From the NCBI GenBank assembly GCA_907163375.1, contig CAJQUW010006857.1:124001-188000 (forward strand): 64,000 bases of DNA, written 5' to 3'. The position numbers and the translations under genes are program-made. The stretch is from Prostheceraeus crozeri. Lineage: Eukaryota > Platyhelminthes > Polycladida > Euryleptidae. The notes under the pieces are model-generated. The model was not told the origin of the DNA and did not search any database. It was given only the letters and a program-made list of their open reading frames with translations. Positions within the stretch are counted from its first letter, which is position 1. The number at the start of each line of letters is the position of its first letter. Of the stretch, positions 23,254-34,599 are shown piece by piece.

Positions 23254-23530
23254 ATTTGCTTAAGAACTGTTTCCTGTATGTTCTTTATGAATTATTTGTC
23301 CTTATCCATTTCTATGACATCCGTGCGGTTCCTGCTGGGAGCCGCACACTAAATGATATCTAACTAGAAATGCTTGTGTTTTGATATTCCAAATCGTGCG
23401 ATTCCCGACTGGGGAATGTTCATTACATAGAAAGGGAATGCACAGGGCACAGTGAAATAAATTATTAACCTGTATACATAGAGAGCTACACAATAGCATG
23501 CATTATAAACCTCAAAAGCAAGCTATAACG

Positions 23531-23862
23531 ATATTATCAACCGACACCAGACAACAAAGCAGCTTGTATTGCATAATTTGATAGCACTATCTGGATCAGT
23601 TGATATCAAGCAGCATCAACGGTTGGAGTTATTGATATCAATTTTGATAATCGGCAGAAAAAGTCCTACAAATGGATAGATAGAAGCACCATGTTACAGT
23701 GAATGCCAACGAATTGACGGTTGTCTGTGGAATTAATGAATATTATTTGAACAATTTCGGTACTGATATTGCAAATTATAAGATTTCTTCTGAATTTGTG
23801 ACAATCGCTATTTTTAAATGAGTCAAAAAATTAATTTTTGATTCCTATACATTGCATTTCAG
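23531..23862. other. Intron end with 3' splice site
   Basis: GATATCAA words in both orientations lie at 23600-23650. The stretch closes with TTGCATTTCAG (AG at 23861-23862), a good acceptor for the exon that follows. Confidence 0.5.
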
Positions 23863-24134
23863 GAATTGCAGTCATCGCTCTTATTGCTGTCTGCCTCACC
23901 GCTACAGTATCAGCACATGACAAGGCATGCGTGAAAGCATGTGCAGACAAGCAAATGAACAGGCAAGCGGAGTTTGGTCAACAATGCATGATGAAATGCA
24001 TCGGAGGTCAATTATCAGCTCCCAAGGTAACTGGAAACAAACTTAACGATTGCGCGAATCATTGCAATGCTATGACAAAATCAAAGTTCCTAATGAAGAT
24101 TCAATTCTACTGTGAGGAACAATGTGGACATTGA
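23863..24134 (+). CDS. Secreted Cys-rich peptide, second exon (host-like gene)
   Basis: The exon encodes 89 residues plus a split codon. It opens with a hydrophobic run (IAVIALIAVCLTATVSA) ending in a good signal-peptidase site before HDKAC. The mature part of about 72 residues has exactly eight cysteines in four C-x3-C pairs: CVKAC, CMMKC, CANHC and CEEQC, separated by 16-19 residues. Two helix hairpins locked by paired C-x3-C motifs is the obvious structural reading, a scaffold known from secreted helical-hairpin peptides of several animals, including nemertean peptide B-IV. I make no functional claim. There is no in-frame ATG after the last upstream stop, so a first exon is required; the phase and a good acceptor fit the candidate at 13685. 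The frame is intact. A poly(A) signal follows 50 bases after the stop. Confidence 0.7.
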
Positions 24135-24184
24135 GAAGAATGTTATTGCAGTGTGGACATTCAAGGGATATTTATTGCTTTTTG

Positions 24185-24190
24185 AATAAA
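24185..24190 (+). terminator. Poly(A) signal
   Basis: AATAAA lies 51 bases beyond the stop codon of the Cys-rich peptide, followed by a T/G-rich stretch. It is the expected place for the mRNA 3' end. Confidence 0.55.
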
Positions 24191-27100
24191 CTTTTGTAGA
24201 TATGCTGACTTTCTTATTTTTTTGGCGGAAGGGAAATTCAAGAAAGGCGAGAGAAGATAGCAAGATGTTCAAGAGACGTTCAAGATAGCAATAACGACCT
24301 TTCTCAGTGACTTGCTCGTAATCAGTTGTAAGAGGGACGGAACGTTTAGGCCCGCTCTGCTCTTTTAGACCCAGTCGGCCCCTTGTTAACCAATACATCT
24401 GCGATATGTAGGATACATCACATTACGTGCGCTGTACAATCTGCATGCTGTCCATGTGTATTCATGGTTGAATTTTTGCTATCTAGTATTTGAATGTATA
24501 AAGTTGATGACTCTAAGTTAAATCTTCGTCATTATCTGCGAAGTATTGTGTTGAGCTTTTTGGACATGATACACAGAAATGATAGTAACATTCTGCGCAA
24601 TGCCAACTCTGTAGTAAATGATAGCGCCTTGTAGGAAGATTTGACTGCAACTACAACTTGTCACGGCAAACTATTGGCAAATTGTTTGTCACGGCAAACT
24701 TACATACAGTATTGTTCTTCAGTTAGAAGTTCTCCAAATTGAGTTCAAGATTGATGGCGGTCAGAAACCTAAAAACGATCTCTCGAATATCACTTATATG
24801 TTTCTGCAAAGTGTTCAACAATTACCAAGTGCCTCATCATGTAGGCCTACAGCATGAGAAACGGATACCAGCTAGGTCAGCATCTGCTTCTGTGAATACA
24901 TCATTCTCAAAGTTAAATATTTAGGGAGAAGATATTATTTTTTAAGTGAAGATTTTGAATTTCTTTTTTAAGTTAAAAGTGAAGTTTCATCATTATTTTA
25001 TTCTTATTTCATTTTTTTGTTTTCTTCTACAAAGTGATGACACCATTTACGATTGGAAACCAAATATGTATGTAAATAAAAAGTGTGGAGATGGAACATA
25101 ATATTTACTTTTTTAACTTACAAGTAAAAAGCTATTTTTGCCTTTTTGGGCTTGACGTTTTTACATGTGCGTATTCAAAACACATTGAATTTTAATTCAG
25201 TACTGTAAAATAATTGTTTTTATCAATTAAATCATAAATGTTTCGGTTACCCTACTGATTACACATCAAAAACGTCCGTGCCAACCTCCTCCACCCAACC
25301 AAGATGACAAAAAACAGCCGAGACATCACATTTTCACGGACGGATACAAAGGTCTCATAGAAATGAAAAAAAATATTTGAAAGCTTCACAAGGCTTCTAT
25401 TGCTCTCTCTTAATTTCTCAATAAACTTTTGTTTTCTACTTAGAGTACTTAACAAGCTAGTATGAATAAAATTAGATTGCATTTTGATTTCAGGGACTTG
25501 AATCAAAATTTTCTTAAAAAAATGCTAAAAAATTGATAAATGATCAAAAGTATCAATAACTTTTGATTAGCTCGTTAGATTATTTGGCATTCTATATTTT
25601 TTCAAGTGCTCATGATCTGCTTTACACGATGGTGTTGGCGGAAATGAAGTGCCTTTTTTCGAACTAATTTTTTTCCGGGCCGGGCTGTCCTAAGATGATG
25701 GATTCTTTCAGGCGGATATTTATTTCATCTCTACCTGTCGAAGATATTGATGCTAAATTCTTCTTGGCGCGTGATTTTGTGTTTCAATACTGATGCTCAT
25801 GAATACATTGATATAAAGACCTGACAGTGCTCTAGATATAAACCGATATTTCACCGAACTTTCGTCAAAGCAGAAAACGGAAAGCGAATATCAGAGAAGC
25901 AATTCGGCAACTTACTGATTCATTAATCAAACGAAAGCATTCAAAAATAGTAAAAATGTTTGAAATTAAGTAAGTATATTTCTTACACTTGAAATTGTCA
26001 GAAACTTGAATGGATTTTATTTTTAGCATTGTGAACATAATTACACGTTAGTGAGAAATCAGATGCATATTGATAATGTAGAAAATGAGATTCTTGAATT
26101 TCAATCACTATAAGATACAAAATTAATTAAAAAAGTCTGTTTCACAGCAATGTAACCGTCGAAAATGTTGCATTCTCAACCAATCTCTCGACAAAACAAT
26201 CAATAATAACAAAAGTGAAGTTAAGGACGGTGGAAGTATGAGAATATTGAATATATGGAGTGCTTACTTCACACCAGTGATTGAAAAGTTAGAAAATTCA
26301 ATATTATATCTGAGGTAATTAGTTTTTGTCTTTGGGAAAGACATTGTCAACTAGAACTGTTTTATTATTACATATTACCATAAATCAGAAGTCTCGTACT
26401 GCAGATGCTGACCTGGAGAGGCTTGCCAAAGTGGTCTATCACCTGATTATTATAATATATATTCATTTTTTTTAATGACAGAATCCGTGACAACATAACA
26501 ATCAATATAGGAAAATTACATAACATCAAAGAAAATTGGACAACACTATTTGCGAATGTGTATTTTACAGTACAGAATTGCGTATTTTTCCAATTAATTT
26601 GATAAAAATAATGATATTCTGTGACATATTTGATATATAAATTTTATTATAGTTAAAGCCTCAATAAATCAAATAGATTTCCTGAGAAAAACCTATTAAC
26701 CAGACCTATTAAAGTCTGTTTCTAGCTCTTTTAGATTATTAGAATTGTCCTACATGTAGTAATTATCATAGTTTCCATTTAATTGTAGAAAATATTGTTA
26801 GATTTCATTTTATAAGTGTACTCCGGTCAATTTTTGAAGTTGGTCCGCATCGATACTTGAGCATCAGTCAGATTGATTTAGAGCCGTCAAATTGCAACTT
26901 GAGGAGCAGTTCTATCGCTACGCGTTGAACAATTCTCTGCAATGACGTCAACTGTGGTACAGTGACAATAAGGGATCACATCCTCACTCAGCGCTGGCTG
27001 CAGTACTGAGGTCTCAGCCGTCTCGGTAAAGTCGCGCTTGCTCTGAACATTTTTGCGTTAGCGACTAGACATCAACCAGAGTTTAAAGCAGCAAGCAGGG

Positions 27101-28446
27101 TTGTTCAAAAGAGTTAAAAGCAGCCACAGGAAAACTTAGGTGGTGGAGCTTTTCCGATGTTAAACCCGGATTTAAAAGGGCTGGCTGCAAAGCTCCCACC
27201 GAGAAGTCGCTTATTAGAAACTTTGGATGTCATGAATAATTGAACATGTACGTTTTTGTGCACGTAATCGTAGGTACTAGCATGCAAGCTGATAGTTGGG
27301 TTCCTTCATTTGTTAAAAATAATTATGCTTCGAACATTCTCAAATATGTCAAAGAACGGTGCTCTAGCGATACCAATATGGAATCTTGTATAAATGCTCT
27401 ACTAAAAAGACTTTGCGATAATGGCTCCAAATACTATTCTTGTACAATTATTTCTCCTAACAGCTCTATCAATTTTTTGCTCGCAATGACAATGACCCCT
27501 ACCTCAAAGTTAATTACATCAGTGATAATTGTACGCGCAAAATAAAAAAACTCGCAAAAAGTACAGTATCAGTGTTAACATATCAACAAACATTGACAGT
27601 TTTCAGAAACCGAAGTACTTGCGATTGTGACATTTCTCGCACCTATGCAAATGAAGAGCGAATATATTTAGCTTTATCAAGTAAAACAGGAAACAATGCA
27701 GATCATTATTATCATCCCACACTTTAAGCAGTTTCCTAATTTGCAGTGAATGGTCTGACCTGTCATGAGCTGAAACCAAAATAGCCTTGTGGAAGCAAGC
27801 TAAAAGTGCATGCAACATGGGAGTATAATAAAGAAAACAAAAAATGACATTTATTCACCATGTATTTTCAATGACTATACGATCAGTTGGATAGCGAAGC
27901 TCTACTTTGCTTTCTGCATAATCACATTCTTAGATTTAAAGATTAGAAACTACAAATTATATAAATACAGAAAGTTACAGACTGATTGAAGAAGATGGAG
28001 GGCCATGCGTCAGGGCAACGTCTACTACAATATTGAATTTACTCGAAATTGATCATTTTTTTGCGTAACAGCTTTATAGGTATATGTAATCGTAGTAAAT
28101 AGTGGACCTGGGTATGACATGATTGTTCGCAGTTGGTGAAACCCCAGTATGACTGATGTTAGCCTTAAGACAAAAGCGTCACTTCTTTTCAAATTGCCGA
28201 GATCTTTCGACCAACTGATCAAAATTCTGCTTCACGAGCAAACTAAAATGAACTCACTGTATGATGTACATCATCGAATTATACCCTCTACATATCAACA
28301 CCTATGCGTAGAAGAAGGATTATAAACTAGTATAAAATTCGCCTTCATTCGTCCTGTCAATGTTTTCATTCATAAATGAATGTTTTCCCATTGGCCTTTG
28401 CTGAAATCGTCTTTTCATTCACTGCACCCGACGCCTGCAGATAGTG
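24191..28446. other. 4.2 kb without a supportable gene
   Basis: AT-rich, with only short open frames. Two weak hints are noted. ATGTTTGAAATTAA followed by GTAAGTAT near 25957 could be a tiny exon. The frame at 27246-27545 is listed separately. I recognise no transposon ends here. Confidence 0.5.
27246..27545 (+). other. Weak candidate small Cys-containing ORF
   Basis: A 99-codon frame starting at ATG 27246. It begins with a mildly hydrophobic MYVFVHVIVGTSMQA and has four cysteines spaced by seven residues each (CSSDTNMESC; CDNGSKYYSC). This could be a small secreted peptide or an exon, but composition alone is weak evidence and no splice or poly(A) context supports it. Confidence 0.15.
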
Positions 28447-29350
28447 CACTGTACACTGAAATGAAGAGTATGAAAGCTGGTTGATTTTGACTACGAAACC
28501 GATGTACAAAACGAGAATGACAAAATGTACGAAAGCGCTGTTGTTCGTGCTCATACACTACGAAAGCGGCTGCCTTTCCTAAGTAATGGTCAAAAGACCG
28601 TTTGAGGACAACACAAATTCAAAAAAATGGTATTTTTAAAAACGGTCTAAATTCATGAATTTGAACCCTTTTTCAGGTTTTTAAGACCTAAATTCATGAA
28701 TTTAGACCGTTAGAGGACAAGACAAATTCAAAAAAATGGTATTTTTAAAAACGACATAAATTCATAAATTTGAACCCTTTTTCAGGTTTTTAAGACCTAA
28801 ATTCATAAATTTAGACCATTTAAAAAGTACCATTTTTTGAAAAAATGGTATTTTTAAAAACGACATAAATTCATGAATTTGAATCCTTTTTCAGGTTATG
28901 AAGACCTAAATTCATAAATTTGGGTGTTTTTAATAATACCCAATTTTTCAAATTTTTCAAAATCTCAAGTGTGTGATTATGACATTTTTCATTGCTCAAA
29001 TCATGACCGTTCAAGGACACCGAAAATCATAAAAGTTAAGAATCTCAAATTTGAGATTAAGATCATTTTTCACATTTAAAATCATGACCGTTCAAGGACA
29101 CCGAAAATCATAAAGTTAGTATTTTTGAAAACGTCTTTTAAATCCATTTTTCAGGTTTTTAAAATATGAGATAACTAAAATTATGTGACTAAAAATATTT
29201 CTTTAAGAATGTAACACAATCTCTTAGAATGCCTGTTATTGTTACTGCTTTGCACTCTGATGAACCTCCCAATTGCAGGGAACAGCTGCTCCCGCATACA
29301 TGATATAATTGCAGCTGCTTATCGCATTCCTGAAACATTGAATTACAGAG
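28447..29350 (+). repeat. Left terminal inverted repeat of the Polinton
   Basis: It pairs with the right end in blocks: GATGTACAAAACGAGAAT, CATACACTACGAAAG, GTAATGGTCAAAAGACCG, and near 29245 TACTGCTTTGCACTC. The middle part (28590-28960) is built from about three copies of a unit of roughly 115 bases with AAATTCATGAATTT and CCTTTTTCAGGTTxTxAAGACC words. The right end has about two such units, so copy number differs between the ends. Confidence 0.8.
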
Positions 29351-29479
29351 CAAGCAGCTGTTACCCGTATTAAATATTAAAGATTAAAATGATGTGGAAT
29401 ATATTGCAGCGTGTAGGAAGTAAGACTTCATTGACAATTCCATTAATCATAACTAGTGACTGTTTTCTTTCTTCATTGC

Positions 29480-30089
29480 AAAATGCCAAAACGTACTGCC
29501 GCGGAAGCTTTTTCGTTTTACATGCCGATTTTACTAAACTTAATTAAAGAAGAGCACAAGGAAACTGCGAATAAATACTTTGAAGAGTGGAAGTTAGAAA
29601 TTCAATCGAGAAAGAAGAACAAATTGGACTCTCAAAAACAAGTGAAGGATATTACAGTAAAAATAGAACAGTATCTGACCACTACTACAATTCCTCAGTT
29701 CAATGTTACAAAAGAACATTTCATTACCATCGAGGATAGTGCTACTATGATTTCAAAACTGATTGCAAGTGATAAAGTACACCATGGGTCGTTGCTCAGA
29801 AGTGCTGCTTATCAAGGTTATGGATTTAAAAGAATTCTGGAATTGAGTGACAATAAAAAAAAACAGATTTGTGGCAAACTTGGAACTATTTAGAATTTCC
29901 TATAACGTAAGTTATTGTTATTTCTTGATGAACTTATCAGATCTAATTCTACCACACGTATTATTTTTAAATTCATCAATGCCCATTAGTTTTGTTAGAA
30001 AACATTTTAAAGAAATCAAAATTTATATAGAAAAATTGAATCAACCGACAACTATAGAAGAAATGAGGTTTGGTTCCCAAGATGAATGA
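29480..30089 (+). pseudogene. Polinton part: unrecognised leftmost gene region
   Basis: A lysine-rich protein beginning MPKRTAAEAFSFYMP, with KYFEEWKLEIQSRKK and a SLLRSAAYQGYGF stretch. I do not recognise it. Its position next to the left end and its basic, helical composition would fit a small DNA-binding or regulatory product, but that is a guess from composition. Confidence 0.35.
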
Positions 30090-30174
30090 ACATTAACTGT
30101 GTTGTTTCACTTTTTAAGATATGTGCAATGTACATACATATTTGATGTATACATATTTATGAAGACTTCTTTAT

Positions 30175-30384
30175 AAGTAGTAACGCATTTTGGATTATTT
30201 TGAAATGTAATTAAATTTTCTTTTGTTCTCCAGTCTACTACCATGAGACTGCTATTGTATAGATCTATATTTCAGTATGTAACATAATCTTTGATATTTA
30301 AGAATGATTCATGGAACTTAGTAGTAACGCATTTTGGATTATTTTGAAATGTAATTAAATTTTCTTTTGTTCTCCAGTCTACTG
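30175..30384. repeat. Direct repeat inside the Polinton
   Basis: A unit of about 65-70 bases (AGTAACGCATTTTGGATTAT; TTGTTCTCCAGTCTACT) occurs at 30178-30243 and again at 30323-30384 with very few differences. The copies are about 145 bases apart, a recent local duplication. Confidence 0.85.
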
Positions 30385-30527
30385 ATAGTAGACTGACATT
30401 GTACAATTGTGTGATAAGATTGAGTGTTGTATTATTATATTTGATGCAAAATACACTGCCGTTGTTTTCATTTTTCTGTACAAGAAGCAGACATTATTGC
30501 AGTTATTGGAATTTATTTCATTTAAAA

Positions 30528-31005
30528 TGAATGATGAAAATCCGACAGTTATACTGAGTAATATAGGTGATATATTACCTCAGGTTAATAACATGAGTGA
30601 GTTTTTAAAATTATATGGGAAGCAAACAACTACGAATTTCGATTTAAATGAGATCGTTAATCAATTGGGAATAAAGAATTTTCACCTATTGATGAGAAAT
30701 GAATTGCAGTTGATTAAAGATGTACGAAACACTAACTCTACTAATAAACTGATTCCTTACAAATGTACCTTTTTAATTTAGATGAAATTAAATCATACAG
30801 CTTCAATCGAATAAGTAATAAGGAAAGACATCATTATGCGACAATTTTAAACTCAATCCCACCCCCTTCTGACTTCTAGGGGTCCCTTAAGAAATTTTTT
30901 TATTATAAAATGAGTAACATTAGAGACTTCCTAAAAATATACGGCAAACAAACAACTACAAATTTTGATTTAAATAGAATTTCAGAAGATTGTATTCAAA
31001 ATATT
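30528..31005 (+). pseudogene. Polinton part: duplicated start of the protease gene
   Basis: Two adjacent stretches encode NMSEFLKLYGKQTTTNFDL and NIRDFLKIYGKQTTTNFDL. The same sequence begins the protease gene on the opposite strand at the right end (46119 downward), and the first copy continues into GIKNFHLLMRNELQLIK. The catalytic part is absent here. The stretch between them (30880-30910) also resembles the sequence just upstream of the right-end protease. The left end thus carries inverted copies of right-end material. Confidence 0.65.
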
Positions 31006-31027
31006 TATTCAAAATATTTCTTTAAAA

Positions 31028-31745
31028 ATGGAGGAAACAAAAGTGGAAGAAACCTCAACGGGGAAGAAAATGGAAGAAACCGCAAGAATATATCCTTCGT
31101 TATCATATGAACGTAGTTCTACTTTAATGGACATTGAAAAAATGAACAAAGAAAAACACAAAGATAGTGTTAGGTATGTGAAAGACAAGGAATCTCAATT
31201 ATTATTAAGATTAGAGCATTATAAAAATTAAGAAAGAGATGGACTAAAGTTAAGAATGTAACACAAGGAATCGGCATATTCTTAACAATAAGTTTAGGTG
31301 CTTTAACAATTGTTATATCTTCAGGTGTTTTAGTAATTCCAGTAGTTGCTACAGCTTTAACAGGTACGGGTGTTTTTGCAAATTCACTTGTTACAATGTT
31401 AGATAAATCTTTAATAACTAAGAAATGAAAATCATTAAAAACTAAGCATTTACATATTAAAGAAGTCTATGACAAATTGCATTACTACTTTCAAAGAGTA
31501 TGTGATGATAATGTTATTACGTTAGATGAGATTGAAAAATTTGATCAAATAGCTAATGAAGTAAATCAAATATCATTTCAATTACAGTCAGAAAAAGTTG
31601 ATGATAAGAATGAACAGGGCAAAATTTCTAGTGATGGTAAAATTTCTAATGAAGAAAATGATAAAATTTTTTTAGAAGAGCTAAAAATTTTAAGCGAAAA
31701 TTTAAGCAAAACTTTATTAAACAAAACTTTATTAAACAAAACTTA
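31028..31745 (+). pseudogene. Polinton part: membrane-segment protein region
   Basis: An acidic N-terminal piece (MEETKVEETSTGKK) precedes a strongly hydrophobic double segment (GIFLTISLGALTIVISSG; VLVIPVVATALTGTGVF). A helical, charged C-terminal region follows, with VCDDNVITLDEIEKFDQIA, ending in a short LLNKT tandem. It is probably a small membrane protein. Part of the hydrophobic region has an inverted copy at about 46330-46440. Its role in Polintons is not known to me. Confidence 0.45.
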
Positions 31746-31868
31746 AAACGAGAAAACTTTAAGCGAAAAGATGTCAGTCAACAAAGCAATAAAAAAATAA
31801 TTTGTTCAGTAAAATGTTTTTGTTGTATTCCAATGTTACCACAAAATTCAAATATTATATTTTAAAAA

Positions 31869-32681
31869 TGGATGAAATTAGAGCTGATAATTTTAAAAGA
31901 ATAAAACAATTAGAAGAGTTAATAAAACAAAGAAATATTATGAAAGAAAATCATCTTCAACATAGAATGATAAAAGCTGGTATTCAATCTGATATGTTTG
32001 AAAAAATGCAGCAAACCGAGCAAGTAAAAACTGATTTTGAAAAAAATGAAACCATTTAAAACTCTTGAAAAAGAACTTACAAATAATGATAAATAAATTG
32101 ATATAACAGATCCAGAGCACAAAACTATATTAGATGACTATGGATTACTAGAATTAAACATTAATAAGAAATTACCAAAATCTATGCAATTTGAACATTC
32201 TATTTCATTTATAGATGGAAAAACAATACCTAGATTTTATCTCGGACAAAAAGAAATATTTCCACAACCTTTTCGAGGTTTAATTTTTTCACCAGATAAA
32301 TCTCCTTTTAATTTAGATAGAAATTTTGTTGATCTTTTAAGAGGAGCAGATTTAAATAATTATGCTGTAGAAGATCTCATAAAATATAAAGCTATGTTAG
32401 ATAGAGTTGGTGCAGCAAAATCTCTTAGACGTTATAAACAATTAGAAAATTTATTATCATCGGGAGTTAAAGTAGGAACAGGATTACAAAAAGAAACAAC
32501 TGTATTTTTACCAGATGATCCACAAGAATTACTAAATAGATTAAATATTTTAATATCCGCAATAAAAGAAGGACATAATTCTAGTTTCAATGAAATTCAT
32601 GCTGTATTAAAAAGACTGTTAGAAAAGAAGATTCTAAATGAAGAGGATTATACAAGTATAGCTGAAATATGTCGTTTCTAA
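31869..32681 (+). pseudogene. Polinton part: unassigned virion-gene-block region
   Basis: The first stretch is a coiled-coil-like MDEIRADNFKRIKQLEELI. The second (from 32184) begins MQFEHSISFIDGKTIPRFY and continues with DLLRGADLNNYAVEDLIKYK, VGTGLQKETTVFLPDDPQ and a helical C terminus. Its place directly before the penton-like and ATPase genes suggests a structural or assembly protein, but I recognise no fold. Confidence 0.4.
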
Positions 32682-32760
32682 TTTTTATCTATGATTTTTA
32701 TCTATGATTTTTATCTACGATTTTTATCTATAATATTTATTTAAATTTTTTAGTTAAAAA

Positions 32761-33564
32761 ATGTCTTCGAGAGAATTATCATCAGTAGATTTTGACAAAA
32801 TTAACTATCATTTAGAAAATTTAACAGAGATTTTGGGTTCATCAAAATTTAGTGCGACATTAAAAATTATGACAACTACTTCATCACACACTTGTAATTT
32901 AGAACCCATTCTACATTTGGAACAAAATAAAAATTATCAAATAACATTGACCAGTTTCTCCGCATTTAACACTATTCAAAACGTTATCAAAGATGTGAAT
33001 GATCAATTTAGATATTCTACTGATAAAGGCAAAACGTGGAAAATACTAACTTTTCTTCCTGGTTCTTACGAAGTTGAATCAATATCAAATGAAATTAAGA
33101 GACATTTAGGTATACCATTTAAAGATAAGAAACAATTACATTTTGCAGTTGAACCGGCAGTTAATAAATTTTCTCTTACTTTAGACGAAAATCATGAAGC
33201 TGATTTTAATCATGATAGATCATTGTCAAAGCTTTTAGGATTTAATAAACAAACTTATAGTCAAGGTTATCACTTAAGTGAGAAGATTCCAAAAATAACT
33301 GAAATAAATTCAATTGTTGTACATTGTGACATTATTGAAGGAGGATATCTAAATGGTAAATTATAAAATTTAATATTCAGTTTTCCAGCTTTTACTGTGC
33401 CCATTGGTTATAGACTAAATTTAATTCCACAAACATTAATATATTTCCCTATTACAAGAAAAACTATTAACAACATTAACATTAGAATCACTGATGAGAA
33501 AGGACAAGAAATAAATTTTGGAGGTGAAGAGATTATGATAGATCTTTTGGTTCGGGAGGTATAA
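32761..33564 (+). pseudogene. Polinton part: penton-like minor capsid protein
   Basis: The beta-rich protein starts MSSRELSSVDFDKINYHL and has the pattern I associate with Polinton minor capsid (penton, single jelly-roll) proteins: NYQITLTSFSAFNTIQNV, then PGSYEVESISNEIKRHLG, SKLLGFNKQTYSQGYHLSEK and IVVHCDIIEGGYLNGK. A further stretch carries FPITRKTINNINIRI and a GGEEI-type end. Order and spacing (LLGF, then an S-E-K step, then the G-G-Y turn) fit the family. It sits immediately before the packaging ATPase, as is usual. Confidence 0.7.
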
Positions 33565-33689
33565 ACTCCCACGCGAAGCTAGAGAAGTTTAATTTTCTTC
33601 TTCTTCTTATTATTATTCTTATTCTTCTTCTTTAAAAACAAAAAATAAAAATAAAATAAAAAAGAAATTTTTTATTAAAAAATGAGTGA

Positions 33690-34426
33690 ACTACCCCCAT
33701 TAAATAAAAAAACTCAAATTTAATCATCATCCAAATTTATCTAATAAAGTTTTGTGAGTTATTTGTGGAAGATCAGGTTGTGGAAAAACGTATCTATTAT
33801 TTAAAATTTTAACGACTCCAAATTTTTTGGATTATAACAATCTTATAATTTATACAACAACAGCAGAACAACCCGTCTATCAATTTTTAAAATATGGATT
33901 TGAAAATAATCTTAAAAAACAGCAATTGCTTCATTATTCAAAGAATATGAAAAATCTGAAGATAAAGAAGAAATAAGTTCGTGATGTGAAGAAGCAGCAA
34001 AAAACAATCAGTTAGTAGAATCTAATAAAAATAAACACATAAAGGTACAATTAATAGATGATAGTGGTAATATGCAAGATCCATAGTAAACTAGATAAAA
34101 CAATGAAACATTGTGTAATTTTTGATGATTGTGTTAATGATAAAAATCAGTCAGTTCAGAGAAATTATTTCACAAGAGGTAGACATAATAACTGTAGTGT
34201 TTTTTATTTAACACAAAGTATGTATTCATTAGATGGAAGTGTTATTAGAAAGAATGCAAATATATTTATACTATTTGAAATAAATGCAAGAAACTTAAGT
34301 GATTTGTTAAGAGATTTATGCGTAAGAAATAAAGATGAATTTAACCAATCGTGTAATAATGCTTGGTCAAAAGATTACGGCTTCATTACAATAAATATTG
34401 ATAAAAAATTCATGATAGAGTTATAG
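33690..34426 (+). pseudogene. Polinton part: FtsK/HerA-type packaging ATPase
   Basis: The Walker A motif reads GRSGCGKTYLL (about 33767-33800) followed by NLIIYTTTAEQPVYQFL. The Walker B motif reads KHCVIFDDCV (about 34098-34127), followed by NYFTRGRHNNCSVFYLTQS, the sensor region with its Gln. In Polintons this ATPase is thought to pump DNA into capsids. Confidence 0.8.
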
Positions 34427-34435
34427 AAGATTTGT

Positions 34436-34599
34436 TCTCTGACTAGGCTTTGCCTCGAGGGGCTTCGCCCCGACTGAAAGTCGATAGAAGATTCGTTTAC
34501 CGAGTGATAAAAAATATACAAATATAGTGTTATAATATTTTATTTTTTTATTTTATATATATATATATATCAAATTTGTCTATCATAGAAATTAGAAAA
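34436..34599. terminator. GC hairpin and AT tract between convergent Polinton genes
   Basis: The ATPase (plus) and polymerase (minus) coding regions converge here. The gap has a tight hairpin GGGGC-TTC-GCCCC (34459-34471) inside a GC-rich island, then an (AT)n run at about 34553-34570. It may help end transcription, or it may be another copy of the GC-rich palindromic repeats found in this element. Confidence 0.4.

Larger units (their letters stand above)
20108..23530 (+). mobile_element. Crypton-like tyrosine-recombinase element with inverted ends
   Basis: The tyrosine recombinase gene (21994-23253) is bracketed by an inverted repeat of about 27 bases: GTTATAGCTAGCTTTTGAGG near 20113-20140 on the left and the complement of GTTATAGCTTGCTTTTGAGG ending near 23530 on the right. 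Between the left end and the gene lie three palindromes with GC-rich apices. Cryptons usually lack terminal inverted repeats, so these ends may be recombination or structural sites rather than classic TIRs. The boundaries are inferred from this one copy. Confidence 0.55.

Noticed and set aside
25957-26240. Two-exon gene starting ATGTTTGAAATTAA with GTAAGT donor and reading NVTVENVAFSTNLSTK
   Set aside because: Phase fits, but the product ends after about 35 residues with no recognisable family; chance is a sufficient explanation.
28590-28960. CRISPR-like array
   Set aside because: The repeated AAATTCATGAATTT units have no uniform spacers and are mirrored at the other end; they are internal repeats of the Polinton TIR.
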